The translations under genes and the position numbers were made by a program. Of a DNA stretch of 10,765 nt, positions 1-9,000 are shown one piece after another. The notes beneath the pieces are model-generated. The model saw only the letters and a program-made list of their open reading frames with translations, did no database searches and was not told the origin of the DNA. This DNA is from an uncultured euryarchaeote (GTDB taxonomy: Archaea; Thermoplasmatota; Poseidoniia; Poseidoniales; Thalassarchaeaceae). Position 1 is the stretch's first letter, and each line of letters opens with the position of its first letter. The stretch is from positions 1 through 10,765 of the forward strand of contig CALCOR010000364.1 in the NCBI GenBank assembly GCA_937897085.1, written 5' to 3'.

Positions 1-1324
1 CCCAGCCTGAGTGCGGCGGCGCCCCGTAGCGGAAGCCGTCGACGTAGAAGGAGAAGTCATCGGGGTTGAGATCCATGTCGCGCAGATTCTGGGTGAGGAC
101 ATCGGCCCTGTGCTCGCGCTGTCCACCCGAGCACATCTCATCCCGCCCGTAGTTGAGGTCGAAGCCGCGGGAGAGTTGTCCCCCGTCAGCGGCGGTCTCC
201 TCCTTGTCGTGGTAGATGTAGAACGGCTTCATCGACATTGGCCACCTCGGCAGGAAGTAGAATCCGGGGTATTCGGCTGCGAGCATGTCAGCGTGGTGCG
301 CCTCGATGTCGTCTCCCCACTCGATCTTTTCACCAGCAGCCTTGATGATCTCGATCGCTTCTGTGTACTCCACTCTCGGGAATGGAAGTTCGGGCACCTC
401 GACCGTGACCGGAGGTAGAGGCGGTTCCTGCTCGGCGCGCCATTCGTTGATCATGTCGATGAGGTGCTGGTCATTGGCGGCGACCTCGGACCAGACGTGG
501 TGAATCATGCGCTCCTGCACGTCCATGCAGTCGTCGTCGCTCGCCCACGCCATCTCGATGTCGAAGGAGATGAACTCGTTGAGGTGGCGGTAGGTGTCGT
601 GTTTCTCAGCCCGGAAGGCCGGCCCGACCTCGAACACCCGCTCGAGCCCACCCAGCACGGCTAGTTGCTTGTAGAGCTGCGGTGACTGGGAAAGGAAGGC
701 CTCGGTGTCGAAGTACTGCAGGGGGAACAGGTTGGTGCCACCCTCGGCGGCAGCGGCGATGATCTTCGGGCTGTTCATCTCCTGGAAGCCCTCCCCGATG
801 AGGTGTGCGCGCCCGTATTCCAGAACCTTGCTCCTGAGTTGGAACATGGCGTTGACGTGGTTGCGCCTGAGGTCGATGTGGCGGTTGTCGAGTCGTGTGT
901 CCAGTTCCACGTGCACCTTGTCCGCCACTCCCATTGGCATCGGCGCTTCAGCAGGAGCGAGAATGGTTGCATCCGCTACCTGGATCTCGTACTCCGGCTC
1001 CGGTTCCGGCTCACCCTCCTTCACCTTGGGCGGACGCTTCTGCGCCACCGCTCCAACCACCTGGATGGTGCTCTCGCGGTTGGCTGATTGAATCGCTGTG
1101 AACGTCGCCTCGTCCATGTTGTCCTGCTTGAGGAACGCCTGCAGGTAGCCGGTGCCGTCGCGCAGCTTCAGGAAGCAGATGGCGCCGCGGCCGCGGACCG
1201 ATTCGGCGAAGCCGCAGACGGTGACTTCGTGGCCGATCATCTGGGCGCCGTGGGTGGCTACCTCCCCGAGCGTGTGCGTGCGGAAGGCGGTGGGGTGCCA
1301 GTCGGACCCGTCGCGGCCGGTCAT
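1..1324 (-). CDS. aspS: Aspartyl-tRNA synthetase, archaeal type (class II; C-terminus cut by window edge)
   Basis: Charges tRNA with aspartate in the cytoplasm using ATP. I translated the minus strand from an ATG at 1324-1322; the frame stays open to position 1 (441 residues seen). An N-terminal OB-fold anticodon-binding domain (about residues 15-125) begins RTHTLGEV. The class II core follows with LDTRLDNRHIDLRR at 141-154, motif 2 with FRAE (237-240) and RHLNEF (246-251), and SGGQREHR (399-406). The sequence stops at RYGAPPHSGW, just before the motif 3 arginine; comparison with Thermococcus-type enzymes suggests roughly 30 residues are missing. The N-terminus is some 14 residues longer than in those enzymes, and an acidic Glu-Pro stretch (104-112) lies between the OB fold and the core. 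The frame is also open upstream of this ATG but offers no other ATG nearby; a TTG lies 10 codons upstream. No clear Shine-Dalgarno is seen. The gene is divergent from the secreted-protein gene at 1479. Family is certain; the exact start is less so. Confidence 0.95.
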   Translation of the reverse strand, partial: MTGRDGSDWHPTAFRTHTLGEVATHGAQMIGHEVTVCGFAESVRGRGAICFLKLRDGTGYLQAFLKQDNMDEATFTAIQSANRESTIQVVGAVAQKRPPKVKEGEPEPEPEYEIQVADATILAPAEAPMPMGVADKVHVELDTRLDNRHIDLRRNHVNAMFQLRSKVLEYGRAHLIGEGFQEMNSPKIIAAAAEGGTNLFPLQYFDTEAFLSQSPQLYKQLAVLGGLERVFEVGPAFRAEKHDTYRHLNEFISFDIEMAWASDDDCMDVQERMIHHVWSEVAANDQHLIDMINEWRAEQEPPLPPVTVEVPELPFPRVEYTEAIEIIKAAGEKIEWGDDIEAHHADMLAAEYPGFYFLPRWPMSMKPFYIYHDKEETAADGGQLSRGFDLNYGRDEMCSGGQREHRADVLTQNLRDMDLNPDDFSFYVDGFRYGAPPHSGW

Positions 1325-1478
1325 GTGGGTGGCGGGACGCCCGTAGTCCTTCAATCGAGCGGACGCGTAATCGGGGTATGAGGGCGCATTTTCGTGGTAT
1401 ACGGCGGTGGGGGGATGGTATTGGAGTGCCAGTCCCTCATATACCGCCGGAGACAGCCAAGGGCAGGTGAAGCAAGAG
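1325..1478. promoter_or_regulatory. Divergent intergenic spacer with weak promoter-like boxes
   Basis: This 154-bp gap separates the start of aspS (leftward) from the secreted-protein gene (rightward), so it should hold promoters for both. Two short AT-bearing boxes stand out from the GC-rich background: GGTATAC at 1396-1402 and CATATACC at 1438-1445. The second lies about 35 bp before the rightward ATG, which is reasonable for an archaeal TATA box followed by a short leader. Neither matches a strong TATA consensus, and no B-recognition element is obvious. No RNA gene was recognised here. Confidence 0.3.
1465..1470 (+). promoter_or_regulatory. Shine-Dalgarno AGGTGA deciding the start at 1479
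   Basis: AGGTGA is fully complementary to the usual archaeal 16S rRNA 3' end (TCACCT). It ends 8 nt before the ATG at 1479, an ideal distance. It rules out the longer reading from the ATG at 1407, which would place 24 unlikely residues ahead of an obvious signal peptide. Confidence 0.7.
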
Positions 1479-3269
1479 ATGACGCCGAAAATGACGATTG
1501 GACGGAGACAGGGGCTGCTCTCGCTGGCGCTGGTAGCGCTCATGCTATCGAGCGGAGCGGCGATGGCTCAGGATACCCCGGTTGACGGCGCTCCGGATAC
1601 CGCTCCTGGCGAGGACATCGATTACACGCGTGAACAGATAGTGGTCGAGCGGGACGACGCAGAAGGAACTGTGAAACTGAAGTTGGGCGAGTCAGCGATG
1701 TATGTTGACTACGGCGATGGCAGGATCTCGTTCACCGCCGTCCAGACCAGATATCTTGGAATCGCAGACGTCTACCACCAGCGTCAGGGATTCGACAAGC
1801 GAGTGGGAATTCCTGCCCAGACCATCGTCTTTCAGCGACTTATCGGCATCATCGAGTACACCGATGAGAACGACAACGGCCTGTTCGACGTGCATGGCGG
1901 CAAAGTGGCCGGTACCATCGAAGAGCTCAACTCCACGCTTGTGAACCATGAGGAGACGCAGAAGTGGGTCGACTTCGCTGACGTGCAGTGGACTCTCTCT
2001 TCCTGGAGGGAGCACGGCACAGAGAACAACCGGCAGTTTGAGTTCGTGCTGTCGGCAACCGACGTCCCCTACAGTTCCACCAATGGGTTGGACACCTCCG
2101 ATACGGTAAGCCGCATCGCCTACATCTTCCGCGTGACCACGCATGAGGAGCAGGTCTCCATCCAGGCTGTCCCTCACTATCGCGTGATGTCCTCGAACAC
2201 AAGTGACTCGAACATTCACATCACCAACAGCGAGTTGGTTGGGCACACGAATGTCACTGGAACGGTGCTCAACTCGACCTGGAAGTATGATCAGGCGATC
2301 GAAGGATGGGATGTGGCGATCGACTCGAATGGAGACGAGCGCAACGACACTCGTCTGCTTGTGCTTACCGAGATGGGGTTCGGTGTCCACCTGAAAAAGG
2401 ATGTAGGAGCCTGGATGATGAAGCAGTTCGGGGATCTGGCCCGCCCGCGGGCGATCACCGGTGCGCCTCCAGTGCCTCACCCGCCGACCATAGATCAGTC
2501 TGATTCAGATGCTCCTGATACGGAGTTGGCTGCACAAACAGGTCCTGACCACGACCAGCAGGGCAACCCGCTGCGTTGCGGACTGGAATACGTCAGCGGT
2601 GGTGGAAGTGACGGCACCTCTGACACAGAGGCGCGTGGCTCCACCACGGAGACTGTAGAACAGCAGAAGTTGAAGCAGCGCATCCGTGAATACACGGAGA
2701 CCGCTTGCCGCCAGCGTGGTGATGTGATCGACGATAGCGCGGAGAGCGACGAGGCTCGACCTGAGGTAATCCGCAGCGGTTCCCTGCACTTCGAGGACAA
2801 CGGCGCCCGACTGGGGCGCATCCGCTGGGTGTCCAACGCTACAGTCGACGGACTTGAGACCGAGGTGCTGTTCCAGATGCACGGCGCCCGCTCGGTCCTG
2901 TCCGCGGACATTGACGACGACAACAACGACCTGTGGGCCGGCGTGCGCGCCGTGGGCGGCTACAACTACGTCATCGGCGACTCCGTGTTCCATGACCCCG
3001 AGTTCGGGGCTGACGTGCTCACCATGCACACATCCTCCTTTGGGGAGCCCCAGGTGTGGAATGTCCGTGGCCCGATGTTCCAACTGCTGCAGATGTTGCT
3101 GAACGGGCTGCCTGTGCTTCTTGGAGTGGTGCTCATCGCCACAGTGCTCATCGGCGTCGCCAGCACCCGCAGCCGCCGTGAACTGGCGCCTCTGCCCCCG
3201 TCAGCGCAGTACGCGCCCGCAGGCGCGTGGACGACCCCCTCTGAGGATTGGGAGCAGTACCGCGATTGA
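1479..3269 (+). CDS. Secreted, membrane-anchored protein of unknown function with calcium-loop-like motifs
   Basis: I do not recognise the family. Starting at the ATG at 1479, the product is 596 residues. Residues 1-30 form a signal peptide: basic GRR, a Leu/Ala-rich core, and probable cleavage after AMA with QDTP following. The exterior part (31 to about 535) carries several N-x-S/T sites (151, 240, 258, 265, 289, 453), as expected for an N-glycosylated archaeal surface protein. Three Asp/Asn-rich loops resemble EF-hand or type-3 calcium loops: DENDNGLFD at 129-137, DSNGDERND at 282-290 and DIDDDNND at 477-484. Only two cysteines are seen (367 and 410), flanking a low-complexity Gly/Ser/Thr stretch and a short charged helix, so they may form a disulfide. 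A hydrophobic helix (about 538-561) is followed by RSRR and a short Pro-rich tail ending DWEQYRD, giving a C-in orientation. The ATG at 1491 is an alternative start. Its role is unknown; it could be a calcium-dependent envelope or adhesion protein. Confidence 0.85.
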   Translation: MTPKMTIGRRQGLLSLALVALMLSSGAAMAQDTPVDGAPDTAPGEDIDYTREQIVVERDDAEGTVKLKLGESAMYVDYGDGRISFTAVQTRYLGIADVYHQRQGFDKRVGIPAQTIVFQRLIGIIEYTDENDNGLFDVHGGKVAGTIEELNSTLVNHEETQKWVDFADVQWTLSSWREHGTENNRQFEFVLSATDVPYSSTNGLDTSDTVSRIAYIFRVTTHEEQVSIQAVPHYRVMSSNTSDSNIHITNSELVGHTNVTGTVLNSTWKYDQAIEGWDVAIDSNGDERNDTRLLVLTEMGFGVHLKKDVGAWMMKQFGDLARPRAITGAPPVPHPPTIDQSDSDAPDTELAAQTGPDHDQQGNPLRCGLEYVSGGGSDGTSDTEARGSTTETVEQQKLKQRIREYTETACRQRGDVIDDSAESDEARPEVIRSGSLHFEDNGARLGRIRWVSNATVDGLETEVLFQMHGARSVLSADIDDDNNDLWAGVRAVGGYNYVIGDSVFHDPEFGADVLTMHTSSFGEPQVWNVRGPMFQLLQMLLNGLPVLLGVVLIATVLIGVASTRSRRELAPLPPSAQYAPAGAWTTPSEDWEQYRD

Positions 3270-3366
3270 ATCGAAGTGATCGGGGTCAGAGGATTTCGGA
3301 CCTGTCCGCCCCTCTCGCTCCGGCTGCTTCATCAACCATCGCGAGCGTGCAAGGCTCGGAGATTGG

Positions 3367-4689
3367 ATGAGCAAGGCTCCGCGCATCACCAATCGTGAGC
3401 GAGTGCTGCTCGCTCTCGAGGATGCTCCACAGTATGATGCGCAGTACGAGGTGCCGCGGCGCTTCAGCCAGCGCGGGCTGTCCCAACGCCTCGATATGGC
3501 GCAGTCGCATGTGTCACGGGCGATCAAGGACCTGCTCTCAGATGAGATGATCAGCCAACGCCGACGCCGGGTCACTGGGGAGAGACGGCGCGTCAATGCC
3601 TACAACCTGACCGAGTCGGGAGGCGACCGAACCGTTGACCTGCGTCGCGAGATGCTCGCGGCTGCGGTGCTGACGCGAGCGGCCGACGGCACACTCGAGA
3701 GGCTGAGCCTGAGGGACCTGCTGCACAGGGCGGAACGGACCGGAGAGAGACCCCCTTCGGACGCTCTGGGAATGGCCGACCTGCTACGCGGCGCCGAAAT
3801 GCACGACGGCATGCCGCTGCTCGAGGCCCTGACGGGCGAAGCGGAGGCGGACGAAGGGGAACCGGACCTGTCAGCCGAAGCCATCGGCCTGCATCTCGAA
3901 CTGGCGGAGATGCGTCGTCGTCAAGGCGACCTTCCCTCCGCGCTGGACCACCTTGGGCGGGCGGCTGGACTGCACAGACAACGTGGTAACCCGGCTGGCG
4001 AGGTTCGCTGTCTGCTCGCTGCCTCGAGCCTCGGGGCTCCGGTGGAGGATGCCACCCGCCTGCGCGCACAGATAGACGCCATCGTCGACGTCGTCGCTCG
4101 CCTGGAGGCGTATCTGATGCTGCACGACGCAGTGCTGGCTGGCTCGCCTGAGCAGGCAGCAGAACTGTTGGCGCATCTGGAGGATTCTCACCCAGATCAT
4201 CCCGAAGTGGCTCTACGGTTGGCCGAGGCGACAATTCGCCGAGGCGGGATTCCTGAACTCTCATCGCTGCCAGCTGAACTTCCGGGAGGCTACGAACTCC
4301 GCGGGCTGCTCTGGAGGGCGAACCTGCTTCGCCTCACCTCGAAGGTGGCTGCAATGACCGGTGATGGCTGGCCTGATCCTGTGGAAGTCAGGGATGCATT
4401 GGCCCTGATCGGACCTGCTGCCGAGCACCCTCATGCTCTGGTGCACGGCGAGTTGACTCTCGAACTCGTGCGCAACCCGAATCTTGGGGACGACGAGCGA
4501 GTGGCTGCCCTCGAATCAGCGTGGTCGATGCAACCGCCGTTTCCTACACTTGGTCACATAGGATTCCAACTGGCAGGTCTGTGCGAATCTGAACGCCGAA
4601 ATGGGGTCCTCGAACAACTGCAGCAGCGCTTCCTAGCGTCTGGTGATGAGGTTGGCGCGGAAGTATGTCAGGCCAGAATGGCTGAGTGA
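3367..4689 (+). CDS. Winged-helix DNA-binding protein with TPR-like C-terminal region (putative transcription regulator)
   Basis: The product is 440 residues. Residues 8-84 form a winged helix-turn-helix: a first helix [11 protein letters not shown], a recognition segment [20 protein letters not shown] (38-57), then a basic wing ([21 protein letters not shown] region, 65-85). The order 'hvsraikdL - GERRR - YnLTesG' is typical of the MarR-like winged helix found at the head of archaeal regulators that continue into NTPase and/or TPR domains. Here no Walker motif is visible; the rest (about 90-440) is helical, with TPR-like pairs clearest at 172-220 ([15 protein letters not shown], then [18 protein letters not shown]). 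It probably acts as a cytoplasmic DNA-binding regulator whose helical part binds a partner protein; ligand and targets are unknown. GGAG at 3358-3361 sits 5 nt before the ATG and supports this start. Its TGA ends 56 bp before metK, so the two may share a transcript. The 97-bp spacer before it (3270-3366) holds no recognisable promoter or terminator. Confidence 0.8.
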   Translation: MSKAPRITNRERVLLALEDAPQYDAQYEVPRRFSQRGLSQRLDMAQSHVSRAIKDLLSDEMISQRRRRVTGERRRVNAYNLTESGGDRTVDLRREMLAAAVLTRAADGTLERLSLRDLLHRAERTGERPPSDALGMADLLRGAEMHDGMPLLEALTGEAEADEGEPDLSAEAIGLHLELAEMRRRQGDLPSALDHLGRAAGLHRQRGNPAGEVRCLLAASSLGAPVEDATRLRAQIDAIVDVVARLEAYLMLHDAVLAGSPEQAAELLAHLEDSHPDHPEVALRLAEATIRRGGIPELSSLPAELPGGYELRGLLWRANLLRLTSKVAAMTGDGWPDPVEVRDALALIGPAAEHPHALVHGELTLELVRNPNLGDDERVAALESAWSMQPPFPTLGHIGFQLAGLCESERRNGVLEQLQQRFLASGDEVGAEVCQARMAE

Positions 4690-4745
4690 ATGGCTACATC
4701 CGCTCTGCGAACAGATTGATAGGGGGCCTTGGAGCCGCTGACTCC

Positions 4746-6002
4746 ATGGCGCGCGACATACGTCTGTTCACCTCTGAATCGGTGACCAAGGGGCACCCGG
4801 ACAAGGTCTGCGACCATATCTCCGATGCGGTCGTCGACGCCTGTATCAGACAGGACCCGAACGCACGTGTGGCGTGTGAAACACTCGTGAAAGGTACTGA
4901 GACAGGCAGTTTGATTGTACTCGCGGGGGAGATTACTGTCGCCGGTGATACTCCCGATTACGAACAAATCGCTCGTCAAGCGGCCTTGGACATCGGCTAC
5001 GACGATCTGGAGAAGGGAATGGACGCCAACACCTGCGATGTGCACGTGCACATCACCACCCAATCCAGGGACATCGCCCGCGGAGTTGACCAGAAAGAGT
5101 TGGAGCAAGGTGCTGGCGACCAAGGGTTGATGTTCGGGTTCGCCTGTGATGAGAGTGAACGATTCCCCGACTTGCAGGGGTCGTACATGCCACTGTCCGC
5201 ACTGCTCTCTCTGAGGCTCACAAGCCGGTTGAGCAAGGTCAGGGAGGATGGAACATTGCCGTGGGTGCGACCAGACGGTAAGAGCCAGGTCACAGTTAGG
5301 TACACAGAGCCTGGTAAGGTTGAGGGAATCGAGAAAGTGGTAATCGCTACATCACACGAAGACATGGTCGATGGGCCAGGTCATGACCACATCAGCAGCG
5401 TGGATGAGGAAGCGGCGTTCATCAGGGAGAATGTGATTGAGCACGTAATCCGACCTGTCATCCCTGAGGACCTGTTGCCGGATGATCCCGACAACATCAT
5501 CGTCAACGGCACCGGTCGCTTCGTCATCGGTGGGCCGCATGGAGACGCAGGAGTGACCGGTCGCAAGATCATCGTCGACACCTACGGGGGCATGGGTCGC
5601 CATGGTGGGGGCGCGTTCAGCAGCAAGGATCCGAGCAAGGTCGACCGCTCAGCCGCATATGCTGCTCGCTGGGCTGCCAAGCACGTCGTCGCCTCCGGAC
5701 TCGCCACCCGCTGCGAGATTCAACTCGCCTACGCCATCGGTGTCGCCGAGCCGATGAGCGTGTTCCTCTCCTGCAAGCGGACGGGAATAATCCCAGACGA
5801 GGAGATTCAGAGCAGAATCTCACAGGTGTTCGACTTCCGTCCAGGGGCAATCATCCGTGATCTTGAACTCAAGAAGCCCATCTACTCCGAGACTGCCAGT
5901 GGTGGCCACTTCGGCCGTGAACCGACGGATGAGGGGCACTTCTCGTGGGAGCGGCTGGATGAAAGCCGTCTCAGGCAATTGAACCCTGACTTCGAGGCCT
6001 GA
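4746..6002 (+). CDS. metK: S-adenosylmethionine synthetase, bacterial/eukaryotic type (methionine adenosyltransferase)
   Basis: Makes S-adenosylmethionine from methionine and ATP in the cytoplasm, supplying methyltransferases such as the TrmI encoded at 9370-10266. The 418-residue product shows the full signature set: [20 protein letters not shown] (8-27), ETLVKG (45-50) and AGEI (60-63), the [12 protein letters not shown] hexapeptide region (122-133), [20 protein letters not shown] (262-281) and [19 protein letters not shown] (287-305). Deviations from the commonest form are small: Ser for Gly in FSS, and His for Gln in GGPHG. It is some 30 residues longer than the Escherichia coli enzyme, with part of the extra length around 207-222. 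Start: the ATG at 4746 gives the usual short lead into the FTSES motif. A GTG at 4686 overlaps the upstream stop codon and would add 20 residues unlike the family. GGAG at 4731-4734 lies 11 nt before the ATG. Most archaea use an unrelated-looking archaeal MAT, so this bacterial-type gene suggests transfer. Confidence 0.96.
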   Translation: MARDIRLFTSESVTKGHPDKVCDHISDAVVDACIRQDPNARVACETLVKGTETGSLIVLAGEITVAGDTPDYEQIARQAALDIGYDDLEKGMDANTCDVHVHITTQSRDIARGVDQKELEQGAGDQGLMFGFACDESERFPDLQGSYMPLSALLSLRLTSRLSKVREDGTLPWVRPDGKSQVTVRYTEPGKVEGIEKVVIATSHEDMVDGPGHDHISSVDEEAAFIRENVIEHVIRPVIPEDLLPDDPDNIIVNGTGRFVIGGPHGDAGVTGRKIIVDTYGGMGRHGGGAFSSKDPSKVDRSAAYAARWAAKHVVASGLATRCEIQLAYAIGVAEPMSVFLSCKRTGIIPDEEIQSRISQVFDFRPGAIIRDLELKKPIYSETASGGHFGREPTDEGHFSWERLDESRLRQLNPDFEA

Positions 6003-6012
6003 CCCGCTCAGG

Positions 6013-6021
6013 TTAATGAGC
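6013..6021 (+). promoter_or_regulatory. TATA-like box TTAATGAGC upstream of the large surface-protein gene
   Basis: TTAATGAGC lies in the 38-bp gap after metK, with its TTAA 25-28 bp before the ATG at 6041. That distance suits an archaeal TATA box driving a leaderless or nearly leaderless message. The identical nine bases recur at 10290-10298 between trmI and lonB. The assignment rests on position and base composition only. Confidence 0.35.
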
Positions 6022-6040
6022 CGTCGACCACCGAAAAGGC

Positions 6041-9000
6041 ATGGGCATAGCCATGCAAGGTCCCATCCTCCGCTCTCCCTCTATGGCGCTGCTGCTGTTC
6101 ACTGCAGTGCTGCTTCCGCTGGTTTCGGTCGTCTCCGCCGACTCTGACATCGGTATGGAACTGTCGTCACAGCACGAGATCGTCATGCCCGGGCAAGCGG
6201 TGAATGTGACGCTGACGCTGACGAATGATGACCAATGGTCCACCCATGAATACAATCTCACGCTCAACACCTCCACCCTCTCCGGTGACTGGAATGTCTC
6301 GCTCGCTGACATCGCTCTGGGTCCAGTGTATCCTACGTTGTCTGACACGACGACGATAGTGATCGATCTCGATGTCGCCGCACCTGTCGGCGCCAACGGT
6401 CAGGCGGTCATCACAGCGACACGCGTCGATGATGCGAACTTCTCCAATTCCGTTACCCTGTTCTTGTCGGTTGCTCCGCGCTACCTTCCCGAGTTGGATG
6501 TCGGGGCGGTGGGCGATCGCGGCTTGGTCGCGGTCGGTCCGAACGAGACCGTCGAGGTCGATGTGCCGGTGCGCAACGCCGGGAACGTGAACGACACCTT
6601 CCTGCTGCAGGTAGATGAGGCGCTCGACCTGACTGATTTCTGGGCAGCGTGGAACAGCACGCAGAACTCGAGCAACGGCACGGGCGGGAACGGTTCCAAC
6701 GGTTCGAACGGTTCGAATGGGACAGGGAACCAATCGTGCGGCAACTGTTCGGGCGGCGGCAACGGAACCGGGAATGGCACCGGTAACGGGACATCCATGC
6801 GCGGACCGATGGGAGGTCGGGCGCTGCCAATCGATTGGGAGGTGAGATGGCTCGACCCGGTGGTGACAGACATCGCTCCAGGTGAGATACGCAATCACAC
6901 CCTGCGCATCACCTTGCCAGAGGATGCTTCGCCGGAATACCGCGGCGTAGCCCTGTTCGCCGGTTCGGTTGGCGGCAATTACAGCATCCAGACGGTGATC
7001 GTCATCGAGGTGACGACGGTCAGTGATGTCACAGCTCAACTTGTACACGACGCCAATCGCACCTTCCTGCCCGGAATCACGGAAGGGGTCGAGATCGTGG
7101 TCACCAACAATGGCAACGACGCCACCACTCTCGTCTATTCCGTCACCTCCGATTCCAGTTGTGCTGCTGCGCTCGCCGATGCGGTAGGTTCCGAGTTGCA
7201 GCCGCTGGCGAGCGAGACGATCTCGCTGAACATCACGCCGGATGCGAGCGAGCACTGGAACGGTACTTGCTTGGTCACGCTGACCTCGGAGGAAGCGAAC
7301 ACCGGCGTTGAGCATGTCGTGGGCTTCACCTTCGTGTTGGGTGTCGACTGGGGGTGGGAGTTGACTGCGCCAGCCAGCGCCACCGATGTCGCCCCAGGAT
7401 ATACTGCGACAATGCAGGTCGGTGTGCGTAATGTTGGTACCGAACTCGACGAAGTTCGCTTCGAGTTCAGCGGCCCGGCAGGTGTGAGCGCCACCGGTCC
7501 ACCCGGTTGGATGTCCGTTGATCGAGGCCTGTCAGATGTCATCTCAGTGCAGGTTTCTGTGGACAGCGAGACGATGCTCTCTGGTGAACACAACCTGTCA
7601 GTCACCTGCTATGGAAAGCATGGTGGGGAGCAGGCACTGCTTGCCGTGCTGTTGGATATTGAGCCGAGGCGGGAGCTCTCGGTCGATGGTCCACAAGGAG
7701 GAAATGTGGAGGTGACCGCCGGGGATGACACCGACTTCAGCTTGATGCTCACCAACCGGGGGACCCAGAATCTCACTGTCGACCTCTACTGGTCCGGCCT
7801 GCCCTCGAGCCTGACGATTTCCAATGAGAGCAATCTGCCTACGCTGGTGAATGTCTCGGAGACGCTCTCCGTCCCGTTGGAACTGAGCGCGTCAGTCTCG
7901 GCCTCTGCGGGGACGTACACCGCAGAGTTCACCTTGAGCGATGCCTCTGATGGCTCGACCTTGGCGACCATCTCGCTGCAGGTGGAGGTGCAACACGCCC
8001 CCGCGGTCCGATTGCTGGCGGCCGGGGACACCTTCGCGGTCGGCAGCCAGGGGGGCAGTTCGATGGACTTCGTCGTGGTGAACGACGGCAATGAACTGGA
8101 CTCGTTCTCGTTCGGGCTGTCACCGTCGAGTGACGGTTTCGAGGTGCAGATCGAACCGTTGCTACTCGAACTCGGCGCAGGCGAGCAAGGAACTGTGACC
8201 TTGACGATGCGACGTACCACCGCGACCGGTGACACCGCTCTCTCGCTCGTAGCGACTTCATCCAACGATAACTCGGTGAGTGCTTCGCACGACTTCACGG
8301 TCGTGGAGGTGGAGATGGGATTGGCGGTCGGCCTGACCACCAGCATCTCGACCGCACAGGTCGGAGAAGCGGTGCCCGCGACGATGTGGCTCACGAACAC
8401 AGGCAATTCCAACATGACGGTGAGCCTGTCCGTCTCAGGAATCGAATGTCCGAACATGCCCGCGACGAAGGAACTCGCACCATCTGCGAACGCGGTTCCA
8501 GTCCAGCTGTCATGCAACGTGCGGGCGAACACGCCCGCGGGCGTCACCAACTTCTCTGTCTCGGCAACCTCGCTGCAGGACAGCACCTTGAGTGAGTCGG
8601 ATTGGGTGAACATCACCGTACCGGCCGACCGAGTGAATGGGCAACCAAGGCTCTATGTGAATGTCAGTGGAACTGATGACAACATCCTCCCATGGGGGGG
8701 GAGTCTCGGGCTGACGATTCAACTCACCAACGCCGGCAACGAACTCCTCTCGGGCATTCTCTCTCTCCAGGGGGAGGGATCGGGAGACTTCAGCCCGTCG
8801 TGGACGGCGGCGGGCGGCTCGAACAACCCGGCATACGTCATCGGACCCGGCCAAGAGCTCACCTACACGCTGATGCTGACATCGATGATGACCGAGAGCG
8901 GCGGTGATCTCGAACTACGCGTGCAGGCGGCCGGGGCTGGCCATAGTGTGCGCAGTGATGCCTTCAACGTGAAATCCCAGTCAGAGCCGATGCCACCCTC

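Noticed and set aside
11..1091. Several plus-strand open frames over aspS
   Set aside because: All are shadows; the minus strand reads as a continuous, well-conserved class II synthetase.
1407..1478. Upstream extension of the secreted protein to the ATG at 1407
   Set aside because: It would put 24 residues before a clean signal peptide and cover the Shine-Dalgarno at 1465-1470.
1692..2480. Long open frame antisense to the secreted-protein gene
   Set aside because: It mirrors the high-GC coding bias of the plus-strand gene, has no family-like motifs, and the plus frame has a signal peptide, Shine-Dalgarno and membrane helix.
3270..3366. Possible tRNA, small RNA or terminator in the gap after the secreted-protein gene
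   Set aside because: No cloverleaf, T-run or stable stem was found; only short GAGCG/CGCTC matches that are expected by chance at this GC content.
3593..4264. Antisense open frame over the winged-helix gene
   Set aside because: Composition is Arg/Pro/Ser-rich in the way typical of a shadow frame, while the plus strand encodes a recognisable winged helix.
4686..4745. GTG start for metK overlapping the previous stop codon
   Set aside because: The overlap suggests translational coupling, but the 20 added residues are not family-like and no Shine-Dalgarno precedes the GTG.
6689..6796. Possible CRISPR-like or mobile repeat array
   Set aside because: The repeat units are only 9-12 bp, in frame, contiguous and without spacers; they encode a glycine/asparagine linker.
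6167..7315. 382-codon antisense open frame over the surface-protein gene
   Set aside because: Arg/His-rich shadow with no domain pattern; the plus strand continues the repeated Ig-like modules through this whole stretch.
7786..8616. 276-codon antisense open frame over the surface-protein gene
   Set aside because: Ser/Thr/Val-rich mirror of the beta-repeat coding sequence, with no start signal or recognisable motif.
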